A stretch of DNA of 64,000 bases from Anniella stebbinsi (Eukaryota > Chordata > Lepidosauria > Squamata > Anniellidae). The translations under genes and the position numbers were made by a program. The DNA lies in contig JARDYH010000002.1 of NCBI GenBank assembly GCA_029215795.1, forward strand, positions 41,834,001 through 41,898,000, in the 5' to 3' direction. The notes below the pieces were generated by a model. It searched no databases. It saw nothing but the letters and a program-made list of their open reading frames with translations, and was not told where the DNA came from. Below, piece by piece: positions 1 to 12,300 of the stretch (the stretch's first letter is position 1; each line of letters starts with the position of its first letter).

Positions 1-1150
1 AGCCGGTACAGGTAGGCTAGAACACCTAGTTCAGGTCAATTGTCTGGCTGCCACATTTTGCACTTGCTGCAGTTTCCAGACCATCTTCAAAGTGTTGAGT
101 TGCATGCATTCATCAGGAGTCTTTCTCCGCTTGCGTTCTAGTCATCTCCCAGCTTGCTTTATCGCTTTAAGCTCCAGAGCCAATTGGACTTGGCTAAGCA
201 AGATAGGATAGTCAGGTGAAATTGTGTGAACCACTCTGGCCATCTCTGCATTCCATAGATCAACTAGGGCTTTGACAGGACCACCAGTCATGTCAATTAG
301 TATACCCCCTCTCTGAGCAGTGTGGAAACTAAGTGGATCTATCAGCCTCTGGGAACAGACATCTTAATGGATCCCACACCCCTACAGAGGAGAGAGCAAC
401 TGATATTCTGATCCTCGCCAGAAGGTGATCTAGACATGACAAAGGAATGGGCTAAGTTCCCCCACCTTCAGATCACCCTCTTCTTGCCCCATACAGAAGA
501 CTAAGTCCAAAGTATGTCCAGCCACATGCATTTGGTTGATGACATGTTGGAATAGGTCCCATAGCTGCCATGGCAGCATGAAATCCTGAGCCACCCTAGA
601 TCCAGTGGCCTTGATATAGATATTGAAATCTCCCAGAACTAACAGCCTGACAGATCTCAACACCATGTCTGAGACCAACTGTCCTGTTCACCCAGTACCA
701 GATACAGACACTATAAACTGGCACTGAATCAAACAGGAAGCCTAGAAAGAAAGAGAGAGAGAGTCATATAAATGACAGTAACTCCCCATCCTTGACTCTT
801 TGAAAGCTGTGGTGGGTACTAGTGGGACAACCTCTCCCCCTTCCATTCACCCACACAGGCCTCAGTTATATGCCAGGTCAGCCTCTTCACGCATGATCAA
901 AGTGTATGGCTAAGGGAGATGTTATTAAGATCTAATCTGGCATTCAACATCAGCACCTGCAGGTCCAAGGGTTGATTGATTGGACAAACACCGTACTACA
1001 ATTGGAGGAGGGGCTGAAACGTGGCATAGAACAAAGCTTTCTATGGTGCAGTCCCCTGACCTGGCTAGCTCCTCCCCATGCCATATTTCTCCTACTCAAG
1101 ACCACTGTACCCCCAGTGGGAATCGAGCTGGCCTGACACTTCTCCTCCTG
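1..1150 (-). mobile_element. L2-like LINE remnants
   Basis: Decayed non-LTR retrotransposon DNA read on the minus strand. The minus-strand frame at 430-678 contains LGDFNIYIKATGSRVAQDF and later HVAGHTLDLVFC, the endonuclease-domain pattern of L2-clade LINEs. Bases 1-100 resemble a different part of the element, the RT-side stretch also seen near 10440-10520. Bases 105-260 resemble 12080-12240, so the two loci derive from the same part of related L2 copies. No long open frame survives. The 5' and 3' limits are approximate. Confidence 0.75.
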
Positions 1151-2480
1151 TTGTAAGTCTGTCTAGTACACAGATCTGTCCTATGGATTTGCTTTTGCTG
1201 TAGTGGAATGTAGTGAAATGTATTTTATTATCTTTTCCTGTTATCCCCAGTGCACATTGATACAGAGTTTATTGAAATTGGTAGCCAGTTCGGAATTGAT
1301 TTTGCATTTGGGATTGGTAAAAGTTATTTTTAAGCACATTTTTTTCGAACACCTTACAGTTTTAAGCCAATTAGAAAACATTTATAAGTTAAGTGGTATT
1401 TCTTCCTTTCCCCCCTCAACATATGCACCTGGTATTAATAAGAATGTACTAGTGTTATTTATTTATTTTTAGAAAGAATTTGGTATTTGCTAAGCTCCTG
1501 ACTGATTGTAGCTATACCTTTTCCACCCTTGTAAAGGAATTTTAACGTCACCTTCACAGACTAAATGCACGTAATTAATCTGGAATTAAAACCCCAAGAA
1601 TGCTTAAATTTTTCAAATAGGAAAGTTGTATAATGAAATTATTTACTGTGATAAACTTCACCACTAGAGGGCCCTACAATATTTGATTTTGGTTAGTGCC
1701 TGCTATAATGCTACTGCCTTTACTCTTAAATACTTTCTATAGTCACAATCTATTTAAAATTATACATTTTAAGTCTGAGTTTTAATGGAAGAAATGGAAG
1801 CATTTATTCTAGGGATCTATACCTACTTTTCAGAAATTTTCTCAGGGTGGCTTATAAGCATAATAAAACATTTTTTTAAAAAAACAAACAAACCTCATGC
1901 AGATTATGAACAAACTACGTATCCCCTCTGGAATGCCATTTTCAACTTTACTATAAAGTCCTTCTCAAATTTCTGTACTCATTATGAGAAGTGACCAAGT
2001 AGTGGTATTGATACTGTACTGCTTCTGACGTTAATGCTTCTTCATAGCTTTTATTCACTTCCCATGGCATTACTGCAAATGTTCAGATGAGCCACAGAAA
2101 TCTCCATGCTCCTCCTGAGTATGAGATATGTTTCCCATCCTATTGATTAATGGCTTTGCCTGTCTTCCCTCATGTTGAGCAGAGAAGAAATCCACCAATC
2201 ATCCTTGGTTCTCTCCTTGCCACTTTGGTGAAAGGATCACTAGAGTGTCTTCAAGCTAATCAAAGTTGTAACTATCAGGATAGCTTATTAAAGTATAATA
2301 ATTTAATGTTTGCCGCTGGGTAGGGTTATCGTTTTGTTGGTTTCCACTCATAGCACAGAAGTGGTTGTTAAAACAATGTGTCATATGTGATGGAAAGGCT
2401 GATCCATCTGATGGTAATGCATTTTGCATGACTTGTTTGGAAGAGGAGCATAGTGCTGGTAAAGCCAATATAAAGGCAGC
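1151..2480. other. Non-coding stretch, nothing recognised
   Basis: AT-rich DNA without a convincing exon or repeat. The short open frames here (for example 1203-1472 and 1785-1994) have no recognisable protein pattern and no neighbouring splice-site support. Confidence 0.5.
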
Positions 2481-3382
2481 AGGCCCATTCAGACAACACT
2501 CAGGGCTCTGTGGTTAGCTTAACCGTGCTTCCCTGTGGTTAACACTAACCACAAATGTATGGTTGCTCACAACACCGTAAACCCTGTCCTGATCCAGATT
2601 TCCTTAACCACACAGTAACCACAAACCTGTTAGATGAGTGTCTGAGTCCTCCAAATGCTCTGCCCTGTATCCCATCAGCCCTTGTGCTACAGGAGCCAGC
2701 ACAAACGCCCGCCATTTTAGTTCAGTTTCTGAAGTCAGCAGCCATTACTACTGTAATGCAGCCCTTGACGCTTGTATTCACCGTGTCCTGTGGCTGTAAC
2801 ACCTGTCGCCGTTCAGGAATATTGATCCCCACCCTCTCGCCAGCAGATTTGTTTACATGGAAGGTGCCACGCTTCGTCCCGAGCTTGCCACCATTTTGGG
2901 AATGTCTACCTGGTCTGGGGGTAATTGTGGATCACTGGGGCTGGATTCTGGACAGAGTTGTATTGGAGACATGCCATTAGGTAGTAAAAAAAGGACTGGA
3001 TTCAGTACACGGTTCTTTAAACTGCATGTATCACTCGAAAACCGGGGCCAATTGCACAAAATGGCGGCCTCTACAGCCGTATTAGAACTGGAGCTATGGA
3101 GGTAGCGAGGGAGCCTGCAGGCTAGAGCAGCCTGGGCTATTTAGGCTGCTCTAAACTGCTACCTCTATGATTTTGGCCCCTTAACCACAGCTGCATTGCA
3201 TGAGACACCTTAAGCCAAATTAGTGCCTCTAACATTGCTGCAGTTAGTTAGTGAAGCCGGCCACAATGTGGTTAGCAGGTGTGCCTGGTTAAGGAAAGTG
3301 CATTGCACACGAAACCTTAAACCCTGCTGCTTAACCAAAAACCCTTAACCAGCAGGGTTAATGTTGTCGTCTGAACGGGCCC
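2481..3382. mobile_element. MITE-like element with GGCCC-TTCAGAC inverted ends
   Basis: The left end reads AGGCCCATTCAGACAACAC and the right end is its near inverse complement (TGTTGTCGTCTGAACGGGCC). The interior is rich in TTAACC/GGTTAA repeats near both ends, and its centre (about 2700-3120) is more GC-rich than the surroundings. A shorter element with similar ends lies at 13497-13714. These are hallmarks of a non-autonomous DNA transposon. I could not define a clean target duplication, so the superfamily is open. The open frames inside it look fortuitous. Confidence 0.55.
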
Positions 3383-3639
3383 AATATATGCTAACCATTC
3401 TTTCCCAAGGTTCAAAGTGCTAGAGCCTCACCATTGAAGGCCTTAGCCATAGGGGATACATCTGCTGTAGGAAAAAATTCCCTGCTGAGTGAGTCTAGGA
3501 CAAAAATTAATTTTGGACTTGCCAAATTCTGCTGCAACACCTAAGCATAAGGAACAGAAATCAAAAGAGTATGACTTTGATAAAGAGTAGGTTATGTAAC
3601 TAAAGACCAAAAGGAGGAGAGCATCCACTTAGGGCAAAA
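3383..3639. other. Short non-coding spacer
   Basis: Nothing recognised between the MITE-like element and the Penelope-like repeat. Confidence 0.4.
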
Positions 3640-4080
3640 AAAGGGAATGCTCAGAATGCTGAGATACTTTATTATTCACGCCTAACGTGTTTCGGCCTAT
3701 GTTTTTTTTAAAGACCTTCTTCAGGAGGCTGTAACATCAAGAATACGTTACATTATGTTTATGGGGATAACATTGATATATCAGTTTAGGGGTTAGTTAG
3801 GCATATTGCCTCAAAAGGCCTGTGCCCATATGTAAGTTTCTTTTAAAAAATTTAAATAATACAATATGAAGGCTCTTGAGTCTGTCCAATGTAAAAACAC
3901 TTTTAACAAAAGTTTAATATATAGGTTCTTACTTGGTAAGAGATGTCTGCAGAAAACCCTTAGCAGGATGATAGTCTCCTATGATATTCACTGGCGACTG
4001 AGGAAATGTAATCATTCCAGGGCCCTCTAAAGACCATTGGGTACTGACCAAAACAAAGGTAGCATTTACAACACATTGAA
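3640..4080 (-). repeat. Penelope-like terminal repeat (tentative)
   Basis: On the minus strand this repeat contains CTGAAGAAGG (core at 3724-3718), a GGCC-type stem and GGCCGAAACACGTTAGGCG, followed by GTGAATAATAAAGTATCTCAGCATT. Two more copies of the same block form an inverted repeat at 35693-36078. The stretch at about 3935-4000 (TGTCTGCAGAAAACCCTTAGCAG on the + strand) also recurs at 35800-35920. The CTGANGA...GAAAC arrangement resembles the hammerhead motif reported in Penelope-like elements, hence the name. No reverse transcriptase or GIY-YIG coding is visible. Confidence 0.5.
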
Positions 4081-6081
4081 GTCTCTCATGGAACTATATG
4101 AGAGAAGATTTAAGAAACCACTTCCATTGAGCATTGATTATCCATATTTGAGAATATAAGGGAGATTATCTGTGTCAGAGAGTGTATGCTGTCAGATATG
4201 GAGGTGATCCCTTCTGTATCAGAGGATCAAAGATGGGATGAAGAATCAATGATTTTGACATTCACACTTAATGTGAAGATGCATAATGGATCAGCAAAAT
4301 TCCTAAAGAGATATCCCTTAGATGGCCTTCTGTTCAAGTAGATGTTTGCAGCAGATGATTATTCTGATTTGAATATCATTGGCATAATCACTCATTATGA
4401 GATTAGGACTGATGTTCTTCATTGTGTGATGTAAGTGAAAGACCACATACGAGTTGGCATGGTCTTCCCCCTCCCCCCCAGTTAATACATTTCAGGATCT
4501 GAGAAGAGATAATGTTTCTTTGCAAATCTAATGAATCAGACGGTAGAGAGAAAACAAGTGAACCTTCATTTATTTATTTCATTTATTTATTACATTTATA
4601 TCCTGCCTTTTTTCCTCTTGCAAGGAACCCAAAGCAGCTTACATAATTTCCCTCCACTCCATTTTATCTTCCTTTATGCTTTTTACATTTAACGTTGAGA
4701 GAAAAGCTCAACTGAGATACAAGCTAAGCATTTATCTGACTCAGAAGTGAAGTCCAAATCATAACCAGAGTTCTGATTCTGTCAGCAATCCCAACTGAGC
4801 CAGTGACCTGGTTTGGACATAATGGGAAGCAACCGTGAATGAATTTTCCTGCAGGATTAGCTGTTTTGCATTTTAGAAATTGAGGCCTGCATTATGGCGG
4901 GTGCTGCAGCTTATCATTACATGTGAATCCAGTCAGTGTGGGTCGTTGGGTTGGTTAATAAGCCACCTAGAACCCATGGTCCGTTTTATGGTTGTGGGTG
5001 CTTTGTTAACCACCCCAACAACCCATCCTGGCTGGCTTTGCATTCACCAGGAGCTTTGCCTCTTTATAGATGAAGGACAGAAGATTTCAGGATGAACCTT
5101 TATCTTTTTTCTATTTTTCCAAAAGGATAAAGGGAAAACAGGTTCTGAAAATACCATTTTAGGTTGATTGTTTTGGCTATCAATACTGGTCATAGCCTAG
5201 CTCATGGGCAATGTCTGTTGGAACTGCATACATTCAGCAAAAGCACAGGCAATATCTGCAGCTGTCAAGATGTTCAAATAAAGTAGCCACTGTTTGTGCC
5301 TTCAGCTGTTATCGAGCACTGTGCCGTATATGTTAATATGAAGAAAGAGACAGCTTTTACAGCAGTTCCGTGAAGAATTAGAAGGCAGTAGGCATATGTT
5401 ACCCTTTCTACCTGAGATGAAGAAAGGCAGGTAAAATTATTTGTTGAGTTGAAGAAGGAGCATACTTTGTGCTACAGCCTGCCTGCACATGCAAATTTTG
5501 TATTGTGTAACTGCACAGAGCCATCTGAAGAGCATCTACTTGTTTTGTTACTAAACAATGTGGAAGTGCTTGCAAGCCCAAGAGTCTGTATTTAGTATGA
5601 AAGGAAAGTATGTAATCAGTCAAAAGTGTGGCTGAACAGGACTGTTGCAAAGAAAAACAAGTCCTCAAAAGTGCCCCTGCTCATCAACCATAACACTATA
5701 CTCACTTTCTTCGTACACTTGGAAATTCTTTAGCTTTAGATTGAAAGCAGGAGGAAGATTGCCTCATATTGATATCTATTATACTGTGAGGGATGAGGGT
5801 GCTCTGCTGCTGGAAATAGGAAGTTGCTGAGAAAATCTTCTGCCTGTTTTAGTCAAACAGTAATAACCATGAGAATATGGTTATGCAAAAACATCATGTG
5901 GCGTTAAGGTTTTCCACAGCGTTTTGTAAGCCTTATGTTGTAAGTTGATGTATAACAGCCTGGAGTCATCATTACTTGGGCCAGCTGTTAACAATCAATT
6001 GCTTATTAATTGGTCACTTTATTTGATTTTGTAAAGAATGCTCCCCCCAAACATACCCACGCCTCACATATCTGACATCTA
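4081..6081. other. Non-coding stretch with one LINE tail
   Basis: Apart from the LINE 3' fragment listed separately, I see no exon or defined repeat. The stretch around 4890-5060, with repeated AACCCA/GGTTAAT words, may be a worn MITE, but its ends are not resolvable. Confidence 0.45.
4563..4740 (-). mobile_element. LINE 3'-end fragment (CR1/L2 group)
   Basis: TTATTTATTTCATTTATTTA, then a 'TATCCTGCCTTTTTTCCTC' and 'AACCCAAAGCAGCTTACAT' block. This is the antisense form of the 3' tail shared by sauropsid CR1/L2-type LINEs. It is short, with no coding left. Confidence 0.55.
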
Positions 6082-6948
6082 CTTATTTATTTGTTTTGTG
6101 TTTAGTCTGCCCAGTCATAGACAGTTTCTGGGAACATTACAAAACCTAGAAGAATAAAATACATTATAAAAGCTAAACATAAGTTATAATAAAAAACAAC
6201 AAATAGCACTAAACTAAATATAAAATATAAAGAGATGGCCATTAAAACTAAACTGTAAAATGCCTGGGAATGAAGAAAGATCTTTGCTTGGCACCTAAAA
6301 GATAATAACTTAGTCACCAGGCAAGCCTCCTTGGGGAGGGCATTCCACAAACAGCACCACAACTAAGAAGGCTCTTAGCTAACTTTCTTTGATAGGGGCA
6401 CCCAGGGTAGGGCCTCTAAAGATGACTTAAAGGTCAGAGAAGGTACATACAGGAGACATTCCTTTAGACGTTCGGTCCCCAGCCAGCATACTGATGAAGT
6501 ACTGGTGAAACATTGACTTGTCCCAGTTAATAGCCTAACATTTGTATTTTAAACTAACAAGTTTCAGCACCATCTTCAAAGGTAGTCCCATGTATAACGC
6601 AGTAATCCAAGTGGGAGGTTACCAGAGTGTACATAATTGCCAGCAGGTTATCTGTGTCCATATAGGGGTCACAGTTGGTATGTCAACCTAAGCTGATAAA
6701 AGGCACTCCTTGCCACTGTGATAGATCCAGGTGCACCTCCAAACTGTTCACCTGACCTTTCAGTGGGAGGACAACCCCTTTCAGAATAGGTTGAGGACCA
6801 TTCAGCTGGCAGCTGGGCAGACAAACCAGTAACAATACCTCTGTCTTATCTGGATTGAGTTTGTAATGTTGGCCCTCATCCAGTCCATTAGTCTGGTCAG
6901 GCACTGATTCAGGACATCCACTGCCTCACCTGGGCTAGATGAAAAGGA
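6082..6948 (-). mobile_element. L2 LINE 'A', 3' segment
   Basis: Minus-strand L2 3' region. A worn LWNALPKEA-type motif lies at about 6300-6360. The minus frame at 6683-6904 shows LNPDKTEVLLL, the conserved segment after the RT catalytic loop. The element is interrupted at about 6948 by a CR1 insertion and resumes at 9394, where the minus strand reads towards its YADD region. Only fragments of the frame stay open, so it is an old copy. Confidence 0.75.
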
Positions 6949-9393
6949 GAGAATGAAACTTTTGAAAAGCAAATTGCCAGTGTTTCAAGGAAATGTGATG
7001 TAGTGATGGGGGACTTCAATTACCCTGATATCTGTAGGGAGACAAATTCTGCCAAAAGTGGCCCTTTCAAGAAATTCCTGACATGCATGGCTGATAACTT
7101 TCACCTACAGAAAGTGGAGGAAGAAACTAGAGGATCGGCTATCCTTGACTTGATACTGACCAATAGGGATGACTTCGTGAATAAAGTGGCAGTTATGGGA
7201 ATTCTGGGGGAAAGTGACCACGTCATACTTGAGTTATTGATTTTAAAGGAAGCAAAAGCTGAGGTAGCCATATGCGTAGTCTGGATTTTAGGAAAGCAGA
7301 TTTTAATAAACTCAGAACTATGATAAGTAATATCCCATGGCAAGTGGCCCTAATGAGAAAAGGAGTCCAAGATGGGCGGGAGTTTTTAAAAAAGGAAAAT
7401 TTAAAGGCATAATTACAAACAATCCCAACAAGGAAAAAGATAGAAGACAACAGAAGAAACCAACGTGGCTCCACAAAAAGCTTAGAGATGACCTGAAAAC
7501 AAAAAAGGACACATAAACACATATAGGAAATAGAAGGAAGGTCAGGCTACAAAAGAAGAGTACAGAGGTAGCACAGAAGTGCCAGAATGGCATCAGGAAG
7601 GCTGAAGATGAGAATGAGCTGAGGCTAGTGAGGAATGCTAAAAGCAACAAAAATGGTTTGCTCAGGTATGCGCATAGTAAAAGACAGAGGAAAGAAATGG
7701 TGGTTCAGCTGCTTAATGAGGACGGCAAATTGATAACAGAGGACAAAGAAAAGGCCAAAGTGCTCAGTCTTATCCCAAAAGTGGGTCTATGACCCCCCCC
7801 CCCCCAGGCAAAAGTGAAGTACAAGCTGAAGGAGAAGGATTGCAGTTTGAAATCGACTAGGAACACCTAATTTCTTTGAACGAGTTCAAATCTCCAGAGT
7901 AATAAAGGAGCTGGCAGAAGAACTCTCAATACCCCTGTCTATTATCTTTGCGAAGTCATGGAAGACAGGTGTAGTGCCAGACGACTGGAGGAGGGCTGAT
8001 GTCCCTATCTTCAAAAAGGGCAAAAAGGAGGATCCTGGGAACTACAGACCAGTTAGTCTGACATCAATCCCTGGGAAAAATTTGGAACAGATTATAAAGA
8101 AGTCAATCTGTAAGCACCTTGAAAACAATACAGTGATTACTAGAAGCCAGCATGGATTTGTCAAAAACAAATCCTGCCAGACTACTCTGATCTCATTCAT
8201 TGATTGGGTAACCTCCCTTGTGGACTGTGGAAATGCTGTGGTCATAATATACCTTGACTTCAGCAAAGCTTTTGACAAAGTACCCCATGACATTCGATGA
8301 ACAAACTAGCTAAAAGTGGGCTAGATGGAATAACTATTAGGTGAATCCACAGTTGGCTACAGAATCAGATTCAAAGAGTGCTTATCAATGGTACCTTCTC
8401 AAACTGGAGGGAGGTAACAAGTGGGGTACCGCAGAGCTCAGTCCTGGGCCCAGTGCTCTTCAACATTTTTATTAATGACGGATGAGGAGGTGCAGGGAAT
8501 GCTTATCACATTTTCAGATGACACAAAACTGGGTGGGATAGCTAATACCCTGGAAGACAGAAACAAACTTCAAAGTGATTTTGGCAGGCTGGAGTGCTGG
8601 GTTGAAAACAAATGAATGAAATATAATAGGGATAAATGTCACGTTCTACACCTAGGAAAAAGAAATCAAATGCACAGTTAGAAGATGGGGGATACTTGGC
8701 TCAGCAATACTACAAGCAAGAAAGATCTTGGAATTGTTGTAGATTGCAAGCTGAATATGAGCCAACACTGTGATGTGGCTGCAAAAAAAGCAAATGCTAT
8801 TTTGGGCTACATTAATAGAAGTATAGCTTCCAAATCACGTGAGGTATTGGTTCCCCTCTATTTGGCACTGGCTAGGCCTCATCTTGAGTATTGTGTCCAG
8901 TTCTGGGCACCATACTTCAAGAAAGATGCAAACAAGCTGGAGGGGGCTCAGAGGAGGGCAACAAGGATGATCAGGGGTCTGGAAACAAAGCTCTATGAGG
9001 AGAGACTGAAAAAACTGGGCCTGTTTAGCCTGGAGAAGAGATGACTGAGGGGAGACATGATAGCACTCTTCAAATACTTGAAAAGTTGTCACACAGAGGA
9101 GGGCAGGATCTCTTCTCGATCGTCCCAAAGTGCAGGACATGGAATAATGGGCTCAAGTTACAGGAAGTCAGATCCTGTCTGGACATCAGGAAAAACATCC
9201 TGACTGTTAGAACAGTATGACAATGGAACCAATTGCCTAGGGAGGTTGTGGGCTCTCCCACACTAGAGGTATTCAAGAGGCAGCTAGACAGCCATCTGTC
9301 AGGTATGCTTTAAGGTGGATTCCTGCATTGAACAGAGGGTTGGACTAGTTGGCCTTATAGGCCCCTTCCAATTCAACTATTCTCTGATTCTAT
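6949..9393 (+). mobile_element. CR1 LINE inserted into L2 'A'
   Basis: 5'-truncated CR1 retrotransposon. Its coding region shows endonuclease and reverse transcriptase fragments, and it ends in the CR1-type 3' tail with repeated ATTCT(A/C)TGA words at about 9380-9393. L2 sequence on the opposite strand flanks both sides (6082-6948 and 9394-9923), and its text is continuous once the CR1 is removed, so this is a nested insertion. A 13-C run at 7793-7805 interrupts the middle. Confidence 0.85.
7003..9044 (+). pseudogene. CR1 ORF2 (endonuclease-RT), broken
   Basis: The CR1 polyprotein would nick target DNA and copy its RNA there. Visible pieces are the C-terminal part of the endonuclease (7003-7323: MMGDFNYPDIC ... 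LDLILTN ... GESDHV); RT motifs in 7974-8300 (FKKGKKEDPGNYRPVSLTS, QHGFVKNKSC, YLDFSKAFDKVPHD); a degraded stretch over the expected catalytic YxDD region (8421-8615, FSDDTKLGG); and the thumb and C-terminal part in 8685-9044 (KDLGIVVD, LARPHLEYC, EGAQRRATRMI). Several frameshifts and stops separate these pieces, so it is non-functional. Confidence 0.85.
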
Positions 9394-9919
9394 GAGAGTT
9401 AAAGCTATGTGTCATTTGCATATTGATGACACAATGGTCCCTATCCCCACATAATCTGCCCCAGCATTTTCATGTAGGTGTTGAATAGCATAGGGGATAA
9501 AATTGAGTCTTGCAAAACCCCATGACATTACTGCCTTGGTACAGAGCAGTAATTTGAGCGCCACCTTCTGGAAATGGCCATCCAAGTAGGAATGGAACCA
9601 CTATAAAACAGTGTGCCTAACTTCCAACCAGAGAGCTGATCCAAAAGGATGCAATGCTCAATGGTATGAATGCCACTGAGAGGTCCAAGAGAATCAACAG
9701 GGTCACATTCATCACTCCCTCTCAGCGAAGTTCATCCCACAGGGCAATCCAGGCTGTTTTTGTCCCAAAACCATGACTAAAGTTCTAGAAAATCAGTTTC
9801 ATCCAAGAATGCCTGGAGTTAATTGGCAGCTGCTTGAGCACTTTGTCCAAGAAGGAGATATTAGCAACCATGCTACAATTGTCCTCTACTTCTGGGTCTA
9901 GGTTAGATTTCTTCAGGAG

Positions 9920-9923
<4 letters not shown>
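9394..9923 (-). mobile_element. L2 LINE 'A', middle segment
   Basis: Continuation of the L2 copy cut by the CR1. The minus strand matches the RT region (FN.Y..PL, then the YADD neighbourhood) of the younger L2 at 9924-11790. It runs up to CAGGAGTGGT, where the (AAT)n tail of the second L2 begins. Confidence 0.7.

Positions 9924-9962
<39 letters not shown>
9924..9962. repeat. (AAT)n microsatellite, L2 3' tail
   Basis: Thirteen AAT units. On the minus strand this is an (ATT)n tail directly after the L2 3' end motif (CCCGCCTC...GAGGCGGG), so it is most simply the retroposition tail of the adjacent L2. Confidence 0.9.
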
Positions 9963-10076
9963 TTATAACCCGCCTCTCCCCCCGGATCGAGGCGGGGAAT
10001 AACAACAATATAAAACACAAAAATCACAAACAGTTAAAATTTTAAAAACAAGACAAAATACATCATTAAAAACATC

Positions 10077-11788
10077 TTAACATTCATCTGGATAGGCTTG
10101 CCAGAAGAGAGCAGTCTTCATGACTCTCTTAAATTCATGAAGACTGCTAATTTGTCTAATCTCCTCCGGCAGACCATTCCATAGTCTGGGAGCGATGGAA
10201 GAGAAGGTCCTCTGGGTAACACTTGTCAGCCTAGTTCTGGCTGACTTGAGTAAGTTCTTCCCAGAGGACCTGAGTGTGCGGGGCGGATTGTATGGGAGAA
10301 GGCGATCCCGCAGGTAACCTGGACCCAAACCATGTAGGGCTTTAAAGGTAATAACCAACACTTTATACTTCGCCCGGAAACTGATTGGCAGCCAATGAAG
10401 CGATTTAAAAACTGGTGTAATGTGATCACCCCTAGGTGTACCGGTGACCAACCTGGCTGCCATATTTTGAACAAGTTGAAGTTTCCGGACTAGGCACAAA
10501 GGTAGCCCTATGTACAGCGCATTGCAAAAGTCGAGCCTCGAAGTTACCAGCGTGTGCACTACCGTCTTTAGGTCTTCCAACTCTAGGAAGGGGCGCAGCT
10601 GGCGTATCAGCCGAAGCTGATAGTAGGCACTCCTGGCCGTCGCATCAATCTGAGCTGTCATTTGGAGCGATGGATCCAGGAGCACCCGCAAGCTGCGAAC
10701 ACAATCTTTCGGGGGGGTGTAACCCCATCCAGAACTGGTTGATACACCTCCAGACCCAGGTTGGGGCCTTTGACAGCGAGCACCTCCGTCTTGTCTGGAT
10801 TCAGCTTCAGTTTGTTTTTCCTCATCCAGCCCATTACCGCCTCCAAGCATTCATTCAGAGGAGACATACTATCCTTAGCTGAAGATGTTGTCGAAGGCAT
10901 AGAAAAATATATTTGGGTGTCATCAGCGTATTGATAGCACCCCGCCCCATGCCTCCGGATGATCTCTCTCAGCGGTTTCATGTAAATGTTAAACAGCATT
11001 GGGGAAAGGATGGCATCTTGTGGTACACCACATAGCAACTCCTTTTTTGAAGAGCAGCTATCCCCAAGCATCACCATCTGGAACCTGCCCGAGAGATAGG
11101 ATCAGAACCACTGAAGCACAGTGCCCCCGATCCCCAATTCCCCCAGGCGCTCCAGAAGGATACCATGATCAATGGTATTGAAAGCTGTTGAGAGATCCAG
11201 GAGTACCAGCAGGGACACACTCCCCCTGTCAATACTAAGGCGTAGATCATCCACTAAGGCGACCAAAGCAGTCTCAACTCCGTATCCTGCCCTGAAGCCG
11301 GTTTGAAATGGGTCTAGAAAATCAGTTTCATCCAAGACTGCCTGGAGTTGGAAGGCAACCGCCCTCTCGATCACCTTGCCCAAAAATGGAAGATTTGATA
11401 CTGGCCTGTAGTTATTAAAGTCCAGGGTATCCAGGGAGGGCTTTTTTAGAAGTGGCCTTACCACCGCCTCTTTTAAACATGATGGAAAACTCCCCTCCCT
11501 GAGAGATGCATTAATGATATGTTGTAAATGTGATCTAACTGCATCTCCTCCCTGGACGACCAGCCAAGAAGGGCAGGGATCGAGAGGGCAAGTCGTTCTC
11601 CTCACACATCCAAGTACCTTGTCCACATCCTTGGTACTCGCCAACTGAAATTGATCAAGTGTAATCCTACTCGCAGAGTCGCTGGACACTCCACTGTCAG
11701 CCTCTGCTATAACAATGGCATCTAAGTCGGCTGTTATCCGAGATATTTTATATTGATATTGTTTCCCTAAAAGAGGCTGGTATTGCAT
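10077..11788 (-). pseudogene. L2 reverse transcriptase, one stop and one frameshift
   Basis: The minus-strand RT reads through about 570 codons. It starts in the RT N-terminus (NNYRPVSNLPFLGKVIERA, FQTGFRAG, LLDLSTAFNTIDH) at 11788-11102. The catalytic block follows (GVPQDAILSPMLFNIYMKPL, YQYADDTQIYFS) at 11077-10750, and then the C-terminal region (LVTSRLDFCNALY, LHWLPISFRAKYKVL, RLWNGLPEEIR) down to 10077. An in-frame TGA lies at about 11100 just after the LQWF block, and a frame change at about 10740 separates the last two parts. The endonuclease and everything 5' are absent, so it is dead but recent-looking. Confidence 0.85.
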
Positions 11789-11790
11789 CC

Positions 11791-12300
11791 AATACAGCTA
11801 GACCCCAGTTAATGGAACTTCACTAACTATTATGTTAGATCATGTCTGACGTGGGCATTTTTTTCTTTTGAAGTGTCTTGCAGATTTATCATAGCATGCC
11901 ATCGAAGGTGTGACCAATTCCTTTTCAGGGTCAGATCATAATAACCCCTTCAGCACCTGAAACAGCTTGCTGGGTAACACCATGAGGATGCAATAAAGGA
12001 TGAAAAGAACTCATTCTTTGCCACTCCCACCACTACAGAGTAGGCTTGATAATGGGCTATAGGTCATGTCCAGTCACATTCAGCATGAGTCTTTCTCCAC
12101 TTGCATTCCAGCCGAAGTCCTTCTTGCTTTATTGCCCTAAGTATACCAAGAAACTAATTTGGCTGTGCCAAGTGGGAAAGGGCACTTGAGTGCAATCATG
12201 TCAACTGCGCAGGTCAACTCTGTGTCCCATAGGGGATTTGCCCTAACCTTTATTAGGAGGTTTGTTTAGTAGCTTCTCCATATGTTTTTGTCCAGACTAC
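11791..12300 (-). mobile_element. L2 LINE remnant
   Basis: Degraded minus-strand L2. Bases 12080-12240 resemble bases 105-260 of the window. The AAAGGATGAAAAGAACTCATT stretch at about 12000 also looks like L2 ORF2. It is possibly the 5' continuation of L2 'A' beyond the L2 'B' insertion. Confidence 0.55.

Larger units (their letters stand above)
9924..11790 (-). mobile_element. L2 LINE 'B', young 5'-truncated copy
   Basis: A 1.87-kb L2-clade LINE on the minus strand, with the (ATT)n tail and the hairpin-like GAGGCGGG 3' end on its left. It is inserted into the older L2 'A'. The coding region is long and only lightly damaged, which argues for recent activity compared with neighbouring L2 debris. 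Confidence 0.85.

Noticed and set aside
2555..2980. 141-codon open frame on the + strand
   Set aside because: It lies inside the MITE-like element, has no recognisable protein pattern and has an overlapping antisense frame of similar quality.
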